Shown here piece after piece: positions 36,300-51,448 of a stretch of 64,000 nucleotides of DNA. The notes beneath the pieces were generated by a model that worked only from the letters and a program-made list of their open reading frames with translations, ran no database searches and was not told where the DNA came from. The position numbers were made by a program, and so were the translations under genes. How positions within the stretch are numbered: position 1 is the stretch's first letter; the number at the start of each line of letters is the position of its first letter. The stretch is from Syngnathus acus. Taxonomy: Eukaryota; Chordata; Actinopteri; Syngnathiformes; Syngnathidae. Where the stretch lies: the NCBI RefSeq assembly GCF_901709675.1, contig NC_051098.1, positions 4,724,000-4,787,999 on the forward strand. The letters run 5' to 3'.

Positions 36300-38034
36300 A
36301 AGTCAACAATGAATGTGTACAATTTAATTCAAATGTTTTCTATATTGTGCTCGTGAGTTAATGTTGCTGATTACTTTGAATTGAATATTATTTATTGCTG
36401 TTATTTAATTTAATATTATGGATGTTTATTTTGTTGTATTTTTTTCACCATAAAATGGCAGTTGGTCAAGAATGTTTATAGTTTGAAAAATTATCATTTA
36501 TTTTTTAATTTCAGGCAAAGTGATGCACTGTTCTGTTACAGACTAAAAAACAATGTTAATAATAAAGTTATTCTTGATTGTAAGTTGATCTTTCTTTTTT
36601 ATTTCTTTTTTGGTTTTCTTTAATGTTAATAACATGGGGGGGGCGCGAAATGTTTTCTTCTCCATGGGGGGGCATCACAGAAAATGATTGAGAAGCACTG
36701 GTCTAACAGAATATGTACACATTGCTGTTTCTCCCACTTCAGGTTCAAAAAATGTCATTCAACCAAATCCATTGAGAGTTCATTTTAAAAATGTGCCTTT
36801 TGTTTTTAAATTTAGCAGCAAAAATAAATTCAACCTCCGAATTTTGTTCGACAACCGAAGCAAAAGACAAAAGCAATCTAGAATTTTTTGTTTGAATTCC
36901 GATTCGCACCACATCGTAAAATATACGTGGGGGGGGGGGAAAGATCAATCATCAAAGGATTATCAAGAGAAAGTTTAATGAATGAGGAAAAAAGTGACAC
37001 ATCTCCATGTTTGTACAAACGACGACAATTCCACTCGCCATTTGTCATTCCAGCGAGAATGATGCCGTCGCAAACCTCTTTGGATTGTAAAACTCAACCT
37101 TCGTAAAGGGAGGGGACAAAAAGGAGACTTGAGGGTTTAAATTGCTGAAATGGTTGGAGTAATTAATCAGTTGGCCTCGTTCCCAAAATCCAAATTTTGG
37201 TTCCAAAAAAGAAAAGAGAAGAAAATGAAACTTAACTCCTAAAACACTTTTAATGAAATATTCCACACAACATAACTAAACGATGATTACTTTAACAGTC
37301 CTTACTCGCGTGAGAATACATTTATGTATGAATAAAACATCCATATGAATACATGTTGATGATCCATCCATCCAACCGACCAACCTTGTGACATCAACAG
37401 GCAATAAACCATGTTTGAAAATATTCAAGTGAAACGACGCAAAAAGGAAGAAATGAACCCTAAGTCAATATTCAACGCAACCTAACGAAACGATGGTTAT
37501 GGGTGGGTACCCTTACTTTAACAGATGTCATTGGAATGCGTCAGCTGTTACAGAATGTACCAGCCTTACTTTAACAGGGGTCATTGTTTTCGCTGAAGCT
37601 GTCGCACTTAGGTCATGGCAAAGCGAAAGAATGTAAAGACAACTTCATCGAACAATCATTAACCTCAACAACACACAATCGTAGCTAAACCTATGCTTAG
37701 GGGTACTCCTTATGTTAACAGATGGAAGGCATTTTATGACAGCAAAGCAAACATCCTAAAATGATCCAAAAGTGAGTGAGTGGATTTACTATGTCACGTC
37801 AGTCTAAATCTCGAACTGCTACAGCGCCAAACGGCCCTTTAATAAGAGTTGGTTTTGAGGAACTAACTTCCAACTAAGCGTTTGTCAGGTCTCTCTCGTG
37901 TCAAGCTCCTGGTGAGATTCGGAATTGCACTTGAGCCAATTTGCCCGGGCCAAATCCGACACACATTTGTGACGTCGGGCAGCACCCACGTGATCCCACG
38001 GGGATGCCGTTCCCAGGCTCCGCCGGCCGACCGC
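36300..38034. other. AT-rich intergenic DNA; probable 3' flank of the FIBCD1-like gene
   Basis: No exon was recognised. A MITE-like end occurs near 36,637-36,710 ('gggggggcatcac...gagaagcactgg'). Short G runs lie at 36,931-36,940. The portion nearest 38,035 may be 3' UTR. Confidence 0.4.
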
Positions 38035-40189
<2,155 letters not shown>

Positions 40190-40495
40190 TTTGCGCTCTC
40201 CTCTATTCTTGCTTACTCCGTACGAAAGTCCCTCGCTGTGTACGTGTTGTCTGTTCTGCGCGCCTGCGTCTAATGCCGTATTTTGTGTTTAGCCAAGTGA
40301 CGTGAAGTTTTCTTTGCACTTGACGTTGGTTTTGACCTGGTTGCTGGCAAACGAGACGGGACGACACCTCTGTCTGGGCTCGATCGGTACATATTGCGAG
40401 AGAGCGCAAAAGCCCGACAGAAAAGCAACGGGCACAAGGTACACAACACAAAATGCGCCCCTCGCGAGCAAGTTCAAGTTGTCATTGACAAGATT

Positions 40496-40700
40496 TCTTG
40501 ATTGGTTGATTGATTGATTGAGTGATTGATTGATTGATGATTGATTGATTGATTGGGTCTTATTTATCTATCTTGATTGGTTGGTTGGTTGGTTGGTCTT
40601 TATTTATCTATCTTGACTGGTTGGTTGCTTGATTGATTGGTTCTTTATTTATCAATCTATCTATTTCTTCATTCATCTATACATGTATTTTTGGATTGAT
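40496..40700. repeat. (TTGA)n / (TTGG)n tetranucleotide repeat region
   Basis: Irregular ATTG, GTTG and ATCT tetranucleotide runs with no coding signal. Confidence 0.85.
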
Positions 40701-40874
40701 TGATTCATTCATTCCTGTATTTCCTCATTTATCTATTACACTTACACTACTAGACACTTGAAAAATAGAGGGAACATTGGTGCCGACACCGTGAGTTCCA
40801 TTCCCCGTTTGGACGCTGTGAATGCGTGCGTGCGTGCGTGGTGCGTGACCACAAACAAAAAGCGCATGTATATC

Positions 40875-40881
<7 letters not shown>

Positions 40882-40924
<43 letters not shown>
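40882..40924. repeat. (TATA)(TG)n microsatellite
   Basis: A short TA run followed by about 20 TG units. Confidence 0.95.
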
Positions 40925-40925
<1 letters not shown>

Positions 40926-41292
40926 AAGGAAAGAATAAAGAGGAGCAATACCAAACGCCGCCATGGTGTGGTGAGCAATATCAAACGCCACCATGGTTGT
41001 GGTGTCTTGTCTCCGATCAGAGGGACGTTGAAACTGCGAACCAAACAGACTGAAACACAAAAAAGACAAGAGCTCTCAAAGCCATGTAACGTCGAGAGCC
41101 CGGCGCTATTTCAGAAAAAAAAGGACGCAGCTCCAAACGGCAGACTTGTCGTCGAGTAATCGTAACCTACATTGATTGATAAGGCGCCTTTCAAAGCACT
41201 CAAGGTCGCCGCGTACGGACATCGAATAGCATGCCAAAAAATAAAATAAAAAATAGGACTGAAGCAGAGTGATGGATAGGTAAGCTGACTCA

Positions 41293-41369
41293 CGTCTCTG
41301 ACTGGACGACGACCACAGACTCCAATGCTCCTTCGGACACGCCGACGTCAGTGGTCCCGGAACGGTCCT
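41293..41369 (-). other. Candidate isolated exon
   Basis: On the - strand, ACCCTAG precedes a short open stretch (GTTDVGVSEGALESVVVVQ) that ends at GTGAGTC. Both splice sites are good and the composition is protein-like. It could be a 5' exon of the FIBCD1-like gene or of something else; I do not recognise it. Confidence 0.2.
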
Positions 41370-41522
41370 AGGGTCCAGATGAGGGACGGACAAAAGGTGT
41401 GAATTTAAATGGCGGGAGGTTAGTCTATTTGCAGCCTTGTACTCTGTCTCTTCCAAAACAAGTGGTCATAGTAAAAGACGTCTGAAGACCTATTGACAGT
41501 ATTGTCTACCTTGTTCCAAAAA

Positions 41523-41660
41523 GTGCTGAGATTCAAGAGTTTTTATTCGCCATGTTTGAGCGTGCCAAACAAGGAATTGACTTGGGTAAATGACAGCCTC
41601 TGTTCAACATTTAGGTGACTAACAACACTCGGACATGCGAAAAATGGCAAATTTTGAGTC
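41523..41660 (-). mobile_element. LINE-tail repeat, copy 1
   Basis: It shares 'ttattcgccatgtttgagcg' and 'ctctgttcaacatttaggtg' with 44,114-44,400 and, in reverse, with 54,463-54,711. The third copy ends in a doubled 'gaatctt', typical of LINE 3' ends. Confidence 0.7.
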
Positions 41661-42584
41661 CTCAACAGGATGTTGACTTCTGCTATGGTGATATCGTGAC
41701 CACTAGAGGTCCCCGGTTAACCAAGGTTAACAACGCTACGTCGCATCTCCCAATGTTGCGCACGCGCGCACTAACCGTTACACGTGAACGTTTCAAGAAC
41801 GTACATACGTTGGTGACTAATATGACATTTTCACGATTGATACAATATTTTTCTGCATGTTGTTTATACTATTATTGTATTATTTTACATGTTTGAAACA
41901 ATGACTTTCTGTTCTAGTCATAAAATATGCACCTAAATGGAGTCATATACATTTCTGACACACCCACACGCACAGAAATGTTGTTGACATTTTAGGGCAG
42001 GATAACCGATAAACGTGACGTTTGTTACGGAGGAAGAATCACACACGTCTTCGTCTTGTGCTCAACTTGCCCCGGAAGAGAGAGTTTTATTCAGAGCGCG
42101 CCCCACATAGAAATCGGCAGGGACCCTGTGAGTCCAAAACGAACAGCGGGGGGAAACATAACACCCACTATGAGAGCACAACCATGTCTATAATGTGAAC
42201 AAATGCACAGATGAGAGGGTGTACGCTGCTCTTGCGGATTTCTCTTATCGCGGGTGGTTTTGGAAACCAATTAACGCCACGAAACCAGGGGATTATTGTA
42301 CTCGATGGATTTGTTGGACTGCGGCGGTCATGAAAGGGTTTTAAACAAGGGCGGCCCTACCACTAGGCAGACTAGGCCATTGCAGTGAGTGCGGCGACCT
42401 GCAACACCAAAAAAAAAAAAAAAAGCTAAATAGTCTGTTTCGTTTGTGCTTCGTTGTGCAGCAAAAATGTTCGTTTGTGTTTGTGTCATTTGGAGTAAAA
42501 GGGGGGGGGGGGGCTGGGTGACGTCCTCGCTATCCAATAAATGTGTCGTATCTACGAAATCGTAGCAGCACAACGAACATTTAG

Positions 42585-42630
42585 AATAGAATAGAATAGA
42601 TCTTTATTGTCATTGTCACACATGTACAGC
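42585..42630 (-). mobile_element. Short LINE tail (Rex/L2 type)
   Basis: The run 'agaatagaatagaatagatctttattgtc' read in reverse resembles the tail at about 30,055-30,090. Confidence 0.5.
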
Positions 42631-42794
42631 GACCTGCAACCACCCCAAATATATCTATATATATTTTGTCATTATTATTTTCTTTCTCAGTTGTTCTAAC
42701 TCATATCCCATGCATATGGGATATAAGGCTCAAATAAAATGGAGGGTGCCTTTTATGAATGAACAGTTGGGGGGCGGCGACCTGCAACCACCCC

Positions 42795-42825
<31 letters not shown>

Positions 42826-43078
42826 GTCATTATTATTCTCTTTCTCAGTTGTTCTAACTCATATCCATGCATATTGGGATATAATGGCTCAAATAAAATG
42901 GAGGGTGCCTTTTATGAATGAACAGTTGGGGGGCGGCGACCTGCGACCACCCCAAAATATATATATATATATTTTGTCATTATTATTTTCTTTCTCAGTT
43001 GTTCTAACTCATATCCATGCATATTGGGATATAATGGCTCAAATAAAATGGAGGGTGCCTTTTATGAAGGATATCAAA
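42629..43078. repeat. Tandem repeat, about 2.8 copies of a 155-160 bp unit
   Basis: Each unit has 'cgacctgc(a/g)accacccc', a TA run, 'ttttgtcattattatt', 'ctcagttgttctaactcata' and 'aaataaaatggagggtgcc'. Copies begin near 42,629, 42,778 and 42,937. The last one diverges at 'atgaaggatatc'. Confidence 0.9.
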
Positions 43079-43566
43079 TGATGCTTTTATATGAGTTCGA
43101 ACAACTTGGAAAGAAAGGATCATTCAAACCCAAAAAAAGCATGTCTTATTTTATTGCGGCCTAGTCTGCTTAGTGTAAGGCCGCCTTTGAAAAAACAGCT
43201 CTAGCTTGAGCAAAGTATTGATAGTAACCTGCATCGTCTCCAGCTCCATTCTCCTCCGCAGTCGGATCAGCGTCGAGCTGTGTGTCAGGCTCAGCAGATT
43301 GAAATGGTCAATCAGCACGCAGCGTGTTTGACAATAGTTCGGCAGCAAAATGCCACGCACAGAGAGTCCTGCCCCTAGGCTATTTTTATTAATTTTTTGT
43401 TTTATGTCATGTCCGCACTGCCGATAGTGACGTGGACTTCCAGGCCAGAGTCCGGGTACAATATGTTACACCTGACTCGTCTGTTCCTGTTACACAACAC
43501 GGGCAGCCATGTGAATATGATTGATGGTTTCTTTTTTCTGTTATATCTTGCTTGCTACGATAGATC

Positions 43567-43599
<33 letters not shown>

Positions 43600-44113
43600 A
43601 TTATCTATATTATTGTATATTTGTCCTTTCATTTGTGTCCAGTAATCTTATTCCCCCCACCCCCCCCACCCCCGTTTGAAATGAACGAACAAACGAAACG
43701 ATTGTTTCAAAACACAAGCAAAAATGGTGAAATGGATCAATGCTTGTTTTTTTTTTTCCTCCTTCCCTCAGTTGAAACACAAAACGGAAAGCAAAGAAAA
43801 ACACAATATACAAAGCCGCCCGCATTTTGCTAGCCAAAATGACGATGGAGTTCCTCCGCCAAATCAACCACCTGTTTCTCAGGCTTGCACTCCGATTATG
43901 GGGCACTGCGGCTCGGCGGCGTCGCAATATTGGACGTATTGGTCTAGCCGCTGAGCCACGGATGCCGCCTCTGTAATCGGGTTCGACATAGAGCGAATAC
44001 AAACGGTGTCCTTCAATCCATCAAATGTCATCCTCTGTCTTTTTATGTATTAAATCAGCTTGAAGTTGTAGAAATGAGGTAGAAATGTAAATACTATTGC
44101 TTTGTTTCAAATC
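43079..44113. other. Repeat-rich intergenic DNA, no gene recognised
   Basis: It contains a TA/TG run at 43,567-43,600, C runs at 43,652-43,674, and no exon pair with protein-like content. Confidence 0.45.
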
Positions 44114-44400
44114 CTAAAGATTCAAGAGTCTTTTATTCGCCATGTTTGAGCGTGCCAAACAAGGAATTTGACTTGGGTGAATCACAGCCTCTGTTCAACA
44201 TTTAGGTGACTAACAACACTCAGGACGTGATGTGAAAAATGGCAAATATTCTCAAACATCCCCTGATCTTAAACTCCCAAAAGGGCAAGGAAAAACTCCA
44301 AACTCCAGCTCGGGGAAATGAGAAACCATGAGAAGAGACCACAGATAGGAAGGTCCCTTATCCAGGATGACCAGGCTGCATCTACCCAAAGATGAATTTC
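44114..44400 (-). mobile_element. LINE-tail repeat, copy 2
   Basis: A longer member of the 41,523 family, including 'cccctgatcttaaactccca' and 'gagaaaccatgagaagagac', both found reversed at 54,463-54,711. Confidence 0.75.
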
Positions 44401-44830
44401 AAAGTCAAATCAACGAGGTCACTTCAATAATAAAAACTTGTCCCGCTGATGGGGACGTGGCGTCCCGAGCTTTTTTCCACGATGCCACAAGCCAGTCTGT
44501 TCCCGTCACACAACAACAACGACATCATAATAGATGGCTTTTATAGAGCGCTTTTGAGAAAACTCAAAGCCGCTTTACCTAGACATTCATTACATAAGCG
44601 CGCGCACACACACGATGAGTTCGGTGTCATGTGCAGAGTCGAAGAGGTGGGTCTTGGGAAGGTGTTTGAAGCAGCGCAGGGAGTCAGCGTTACGAACGGT
44701 CGCTCAGGGGGAGAGAGTTCCAGAGAGTGGGGGCAGCAATGGCAAAGGCTCTATCCTCCCAATGGTGCTGGGGGTCAGCAGAGCGGAGTCGGCGGGTAGA
44801 GCGATGCAGGAGCTCTCAGACAGGTTGTGT

Positions 44831-45255
44831 AGGGCCAGCTCAGTGGCCTAGTGGTAGACTGGAAGGTTGTGGGTTCAAACCCAAAGACTATGACAATGGG
44901 ACCCATTGCCTCCCTGCTTGGCACTCAGCATTATGGGATGGAATTGGGGGGATCGATCACCAAATGATTCCCGAGCGCCGCGGCGGCACCGCTGCTGCTC
45001 CTGCTGCTGCTCCTGCTGCTGCTCCTGCTTCTGCTCCTGCTGCTCCCCTCTTCGCCCCCAGGGGATGGATCCAAATCACACGGGGATGGGTTCAATGCAG
45101 AGGACAAATTTCACCACACCCAGATGTGTGTGTGTGTGTGATGACCATCATTGGGACAGCCGTGTGTCACTGGAGTGTTCCTTCTCTGGGCCAGCCATCT
45201 TCCACCAAGTGTTTTTTTGGAGACCAGCCAAGCAACAAAGACCATTCACCACATT
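44831..45255 (+). mobile_element. tRNA-derived SINE, second family
   Basis: The head 'agctcagtggcctagtggta' (A box) and 'gtgggttcaaaccc' (B box) are followed by 'gggacccattgcctccctgc' and 'gaggacaaatttcaccacac'. The 3' part ('ccgtgtgtcactggagtg', 'gagaccag') recurs alone at about 49,233-49,328. A reverse copy lies at 56,299-56,622. An inserted (CTG/CTC)n run of about 55 bp lies at 44,991-45,048. Confidence 0.85.
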
Positions 45256-45334
45256 TACTTTCTTTCTTTTTCAATAATAATGCTATCCCTGGGCCGGACT
45301 CAACTCCCTGGTGGGCCGGTTCCTGTCATCAGAC

Positions 45335-45355
45335 TGCTGTTACTGCTGCTGCTGT

Positions 45356-45388
<33 letters not shown>

Positions 45389-45390
45389 GG
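45335..45390. repeat. (CTG)n trinucleotide repeat
   Basis: About 18 CTG/TTG units. Poly-Leu, Cys and Ala frames through it are artefacts. Confidence 0.9.
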
Positions 45391-45755
45391 AAGTATCCGG
45401 CTCCTCAAGCAGATGCTCCAAAATATTTCCAAAGTGCCCCTGAATTCGTGTGGAGGATACAATATGTATACGTTAGATTGCATGGGTTACGCAATTAGAA
45501 GAACCATGACGCACATTTCATTTACATTCGTGAACATACGCAAAATAGCGCGCTGCAAAGTTTCCAAAATGCAATTCATCACAGCTTATAAAATGACATG
45601 TCAATCAATGCACACGAGGTCAGTGTTTCCCAACCTTTTTTCATTCACGGCACACCTTTTCATTGGAAAAAATCTCGCGGCACACCGCCAACAAAAATCT
45701 GTGATGCTCCTATATTAAAATCTGTTATATTACAACGAAAGACGTAAAGTCCTAT

Positions 45756-45782
45756 TCCTATATATTATATATATAATATATA

Positions 45783-45813
<31 letters not shown>

Positions 45814-45815
45814 GT
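45756..45815. repeat. (TA)n microsatellite
   Basis: TA-rich run, next to a hAT MITE-like end at about 45,622-45,690 ('cagtgtttcccaacc', 'gcggcacacc'). Confidence 0.85.
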
Positions 45816-46429
45816 ATGGAGAGTCGAATAATTGAATTGAAATAAATACTAAATATTCTTTCAATTGTATTCCTTTTTTTAAATAAAAGGGAGCGTTTTT
45901 CAAAACGGTTTTAGACGGTGTAAGAAATGACCAATTGAAAGTGATTGTGATTCAAAGAAAAGAATCAACGTGATTTTGTTGACCGTTTTAGACTAGGTCT
46001 ATAAATATTGCAACAATCAGAACAAAGTCACTTTGAAAGACAATCTGTGTTCTGACAGCAGCTGAGTGGCTATCACAGTGGAGGTGTCTCGACTTGACTG
46101 CTTATTTGATGTATGTGAAAAATAACCAATCCAGGTTCTCCGGTCGAACTGCAGGCTCTGGTTTCCATTGGATCCCGAACGCACCACAACCGTCCGTCAC
46201 GGTGTCCGTCACCGGTAGCAAAAGCACACAGCAACACACACGTAAACGGAATATGTGCCGATGCAATACGTAAACGGAATATGTGCCGATGCAATACAAT
46301 CAGACGGACGCCATATGAAATCTCAAGATTCATGCACGATTAGCAAGTGGCTGACCAGGCCTTGCGCGAACTGACCCGTGGTTTGGCGACCCTGTTTACA
46401 ATGCGCTCCGTAATGAAGATTGGACAATC

Positions 46430-46978
46430 CCACGGCACAGCTGAACGTCTCTCACGGCACAACAGTGTCAGCATTTCTTCTCTTCAAAAACGTCTCCATC
46501 ACTGTCACGACCGACTCGTCTCGAAGGACATTTACACCTCCCATCTCACCCGCCAGGCGACCACGATTGTGTGATGCGAGTCACCCCGCTCACTCTTTGT
46601 TCGATCTTCGGCCCTCTGGGAAGCCTGCGCTCCCTCCCTCCCTCCCTCCCGCACCACCAGACTCACCAACAGCTTCATTCTCCAGGCTGTTAGGATCCTG
46701 AACTCTCTGCCCCCTTCTGCGCAGCGTCCTGCACCTTTGCGCTCTATTCTGACTGTCTGCTGGATGCACACTTGCTCCATTTTGCTCCTCTTATTGATTG
46801 TGTTCTTTATTATTCATTCAGAGCGCTTACTCATTCATTGTTTGTGCCTTCTTCTTTTGAGTGTTGTTTACTTGTATGTATATTGTGTACTAGTGGGATC
46901 GCGGGAACGTACTTTCGATTTCTTTGTGTGTCTTGGCATGTGAAGAAATGGACAATAAAGCAGACTTTGACTTTTATC
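46430..46978 (+). mobile_element. LINE 3' end with reverse-transcriptase C-terminal remnant
   Basis: A broken frame reads RTTRLTNSFILQAVRILNSL, resembling the C terminus of fish LINE polyproteins, followed by an AT-rich 3' UTR ending 'gacaataaagcagactttgac'. The CCCT run at 46,630-46,650 interrupts it. Confidence 0.6.
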
Positions 46979-47114
46979 CACAATGACAACGTCGCCGTCA
47001 ATGCTACCTGCATGGGCATCCCATATACCTGCCGCTGCGTCCGTGCGTCGCCAATTTTCTCTCTTGCAGAAGCACGAGGCAAATCGCTACCTGCTGCTGC
47101 TGCCACCTTCAGAT

Positions 47115-48965
47115 TAGGGATGGGCGGATCGATACCAAAATATCGATATATCGATCCAGGCTGCTCATTTTGAGTATCGATCTCCCTAGCTAAAATATCG
47201 ATACTTACAATTATTTAATTATATTTTTCCTCTTTTTTTTTCTGCTCCAATTTGACGACTTGCACTCATGCTAGCACTACGTTTCCTTCCGCCTGCTGCA
47301 CCGGCGTGTCCTGCTCTGCTCTGCTCCCGCCCCCTTTTCTCACAAGCCAAGCCCTCCTCCTTCGCCTCCCGTTCCAATCCAAACACAAACAAGCATGGCC
47401 ACGGCGGCGGCCCAGTCCGAACGTAAGAGAAGTCTGGTTTGGAGGTATTATATTTTAGTTAATAACAACGAGGCAAGATGTGAAATATGTCACAAAACGA
47501 TTAAATATTGTGGCAACACCACAAACTTAACAAAACATTTAAGTAAAATTCACCCCACGGTTCATGAAGAGCTGCAGTTGAAACGTGCCGCAGACACTAA
47601 GGAAGCGACGGAAAACCCTGCAGCCACACCGAGGCTAAGGTACCAAAGTACCTTAGAAGCAGCGTTTCAGAAAGGCAAGACATATCCAGGTATCAGGTGC
47701 TAACCAAAAATCGTAAGCATTTGTGGTTGATGTGCTATTTGAAGCAATAATTACTGCGCTTTAGTCAGTCATTTATAAATAAAGTTTTCCCCTTTTCAAT
47801 TTGTGGTCGAACGCCATACGTTTTATTTGTAACTCCACTTCCTATAAACAACACTAAAATATTACAATATTAAATGTAAGTATCCAGTGGCTTTACAAAT
47901 TGATAGTTTTGCTGCTCATGACGATTAAGCCCTGCATCTCTGTTGGTACCATGTCTCTTTTTACAATATACTAAAAGACAAAACTTTTTCCCAACAACAG
48001 AGAGAGAGAGAAAAAAGTAAAGAATAGCTCCTTTTAATTAAAGTTATACTATTAATATGCATCTTCCATTAATGTTTTTCTAAAAAGGTTAATAATTCAT
48101 GTACATGACGTAATACTTTTTTCTACAAAATTCAATAGATGACTCTCCAAGAGCAAGAAACATCACAGACCTGATTGCCAAGATGATTTGCCTGGACCTC
48201 CAGCCCATATCAATAGTGGAGGACAGGGGATTTAATGCCCTTATGAAGTACGTTGACCCAAGTTTTAAAATGCCTAGCCGCAAAAAGATTAAAGAAGAAA
48301 CTATAACGCACATGTACACAGCCTGCTGCAATGAGGTGAAGAGAACTTTAGAAAATGCTGAGAGTGTGGTTTTAACAACAGATATGTGGACATCAAGAAG
48401 CACTCAGTCCTACTTGACAGTGACCTGTCACTTTGTGCACGACTGGCAGATGGTAGAATATGTCCTAGAAGCTAATTGCTTTACTGAACAGCACACTGCC
48501 GCTAACATTAGTTTAGCGCTGAAAAGAATTACAGATCATTGGGGCATTACTCAGAAAGTGGCAGCAGTCATCACAGACAATGGTGCCAATGTTGTGGCTG
48601 CAGTTCACCAGGCTGGTTGGACCCAGCGCTCGAACACAGGGGCAGAATCAAAGTTCAGTGGTGTTGATTGCGATGATACGTCTCTGAAGATATCACCTAG
48701 GTAAGTAACACTTGGGAGATGGGGGCTGCTACTGCCTTTTAATCTTGTGTGTCCGTATCATTTGCAGTGAAACACCTGCTGTAGTATACAAATGTGCAGG
48801 TCAATAGTCACATGTAAGGCACAAAATATTGATGCAGCATGCAACTGCATTTAAATTGGTTTTTTTGGCGGGAAATTACACTTCCGGTATCGATATCGGG
48901 TATTTTTTGGCAGGAAATACTTGGTATCGGATCGAATCCAAAATCATTGGTATCGCCCATCCCTA
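47115..48965 (+). mobile_element. hAT transposon, internally deleted
   Basis: The ends TAGGGATGGGCG and CGCCCATCCCTA are inverted, with 'tatcgatatcg'-type subterminal repeats. No matching 8-bp flanks were found, so one end may be rearranged. It carries the ZBED-like transposase fragments at 47,395-47,703 and 48,120-48,703. Confidence 0.82.
47395..48703 (+). pseudogene. ZBED-like hAT transposase, truncated
   Basis: The first ORF (47,395-47,703) has a BED finger: VWRYY, ARCEICHKTIKYCGNTTNL, KHLSKIH. The second (in frame by 48,183, from about 48,138) has FNALMKYVDPSFKMPSRK, VVLTTDMWTSRSTQSYLTVT and VITDNGANVV, the start of the RNase H-like catalytic core. The sequence then diverges after HQAGW and stops; the helical insertion and the C-terminal dimerisation region are absent. 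It could be mistaken for a host zbed gene, but the flanking inverted ends show it is a transposon. Confidence 0.85.
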
Positions 48966-49337
48966 ATGGAAGGGCCATTCGTCCGTGACCAGGAAGACCC
49001 TTGTCTATGCCCTTTTAAGGGCATCGGAAGTAACCAGTAGAGTGAGAGTCGAACCGCAGTTGTTGTCTTACGAGGTACAAATGATGGGGGAGAACAGATA
49101 GAGAAGCGCAAGGGGCTTTTTGGGGCGAACATCTTTGGTGTTGAGGGCTGAAACATCTTTGCTTTTGGGGCCACTCGAACTTTTGGAGAGACATCACTCT
49201 GACATCGGTTAAATAAAATCTTTTCCTATCAGCCGTGTGTCACTGGAGTGCTTCCATCCCCGGGCCAGCCATCGTCCACCGAGTGTTTTTGGAGACCAGC
49301 GAAGCAACAAAGACCATTCACCACACTTGATTTTTTT
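48966..49337. other. Intergenic DNA with a SINE 3' remnant
   Basis: A piece matching the 3' part of the 44.8-kb SINE occupies about 49,233-49,328. The rest is unassigned. Confidence 0.5.
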
Positions 49338-50340
49338 TTTCTCCTATAGGCTTTGCCAGCATTGTTCGTGATCGTTTCAACAAGTTAGAGACACTTAAGT
49401 CAGTATAAGCATAAAAAGATTAAATTGATTTGTTTCTACACACAACCAAGGCTTGACATTAACTTTTTTGCTCACCAGCCATTTGCGGGGCCGTTGGATC
49501 AGTCCCCGGGGTAGGACGTTCGTGTAAGATCTCACCAAAGTAATTGCAAATGTATGCAGTCACAATCATTCCAAACAGCTCTGTTAACTTTGAATCTAAA
49601 TTGACAAAAGGTGCCCATTCAACAGTAGTAGACATGAATCACAACTTCTCTGTAATGTATGCGATTAATGAAGTTGTGTTTCTTTCAGACCCGGATAACA
49701 CGCTTGAGTCACCCCAGCTGTGTAGCGGCAGTGGAGGTGGTCTTTTATGTCATGGACTGGACCGTGAAAGGGAGAGGGGGATCTGTGTGCTTGCAGGAAT
49801 GCGGGGCAGTAACTCTCATTCCCCAATGTGTTGTTTATATACTGCATAGCTATTGAGGGGACCCCCCCTCTCTCTCTTTCAACCCGCCACCACGATGATG
49901 GGCTAATACTGTATTTTATTTTTAACTTATTGATATTGTTAGGTAATTGTTTACTGACATTCCTGAATATCTTTTGATTTTTATATATAAAAAAATAATT
50001 CGTACACAGGTCACCTGATTTGGATGTAAATATTGTACCCTCACTTATTGAATGTCTTGTGCTTCACTGAGGATGTTGGTCATTGTTGGAGCCAACTACT
50101 GTGATCAAGCATTGATTGAAGCACTTTTTAAATATCCGTCACCCGGGGTGTACCACCCGGGGTTTCATCAAATACTCCCAGGAATACAAGTACCCAATTT
50201 GACCCCCATTTGAGCTCCACTGCACTAGTACTTGTAGTATATTGACTTGAGCGGGTGGACGGCGCCCTCTTGTGGCCATCAAGGAGTGACACTAATGATG
50301 GTCGGCGTTTTCTGTCTCCCTCTCTCACGCTCAAGTAGTA
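49338..50340. repeat. nox4 upstream block, copy adjoining nox4
   Basis: It matches 17,833-18,832 closely. It ends about 147 bp before the nox4 start codon, so it probably includes the native nox4 5' flank and perhaps promoter elements. No TATA box was identified with confidence. A GCTG run lies at 50,376-50,402. Confidence 0.75.
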
Positions 50341-50486
50341 CATAGATACTCGTCAACTTAGGTCGAGGGAAAGAGCTCGCTGGCTGGCTGGCTGGCTGGC
50401 TGGAGCGCTCTCAGCCACACACGCACGCACACACATACGTACATACACACAGTTACAGGCACTTTGACGAGAAGGTCGGAGACATC

Positions 50487-51378
50487 ATGGTTGTGTCAGC
50501 GCGGAGCTGGCTCGCCAACGAGGGAGGAAAACACTTGGTCCTGGTAGGGGCGGCTTTGTCAACTTTTTCAATGTAGTGACTATAGTTAAGTATTGGATTG
50601 CATTTGTGTACGTGTAGATGATGTGGTTGGGAGCTAACAGCTGGCTCTTTGTCAAAACCTTCCTGATGTACTCCAGTGGACAGCAGTATCACTACCTGTA
50701 CAAGATGCTTGGGGTAAGCAGCCTGCACGCACCCTTGACCTCAGCTACCTCAGTCATCACTTGTCAATTATCCATGTTTCTAAGACAACCTAGAATATTC
50801 ATATAAGAAACACTGCCCACACACTGTTTACATTTAATGATATTTTACATCACAACCCATCCCATTCACATTTTGGGGCATCATATGTGGTGGTTTGTTG
50901 CGTGTCACGCTTGCAGCTCGAATGAGTCCATGAGTGTTATATGCACTTTGCGTTTGCGTGTGAGCACGAACCAAAGGGCCAGTTACCTTGGACAGTGGAC
51001 ACACACATACAAACTGAGGTAGGAATTTGATGCTTGCAAGGGCCATGTGATCGTTGTTGTAATTGTTGTCACAAGTTCCTGACAGTGTGTCTGTCTATGT
51101 TTTTGTTGCATACGCCAAATTACCAGTGACAGTGTCAGATCAGGTCAGGTCAGCGGAAAGAGGGAAAAGAAAAACAATAATTAAAATTCAAATGGAAATC
51201 CATGTTGGATTTTTTTTTAAAGGTGGAAAAGTAAGATATGGAAGCAAGCTGCATGTGTGAACTATTCATGTGCAGCCTGACCGGTGGGAAGCATGGGGGA
51301 GTGAGGGGCAAGTGTGGGCATGCTGCTGGCTTTGCCTGAATGCCTTGACAGAGGGCTTAAGCTTCTGTGTGTGTGTGT

Positions 51379-51448
<70 letters not shown>

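Noticed and set aside
44833-44905. tRNA gene
   Set aside because: A and B boxes are present but the sequence continues as a SINE body repeated elsewhere, and no cloverleaf acceptor stem closes.
44727-45498. Long Ala/Leu/Cys-rich frames
   Set aside because: They run through CTG/CTC repeats and a SINE.
47395-48703. Host zbed1-like gene
   Set aside because: Flanked by hAT inverted ends and truncated in the catalytic core, so it is a transposon remnant.
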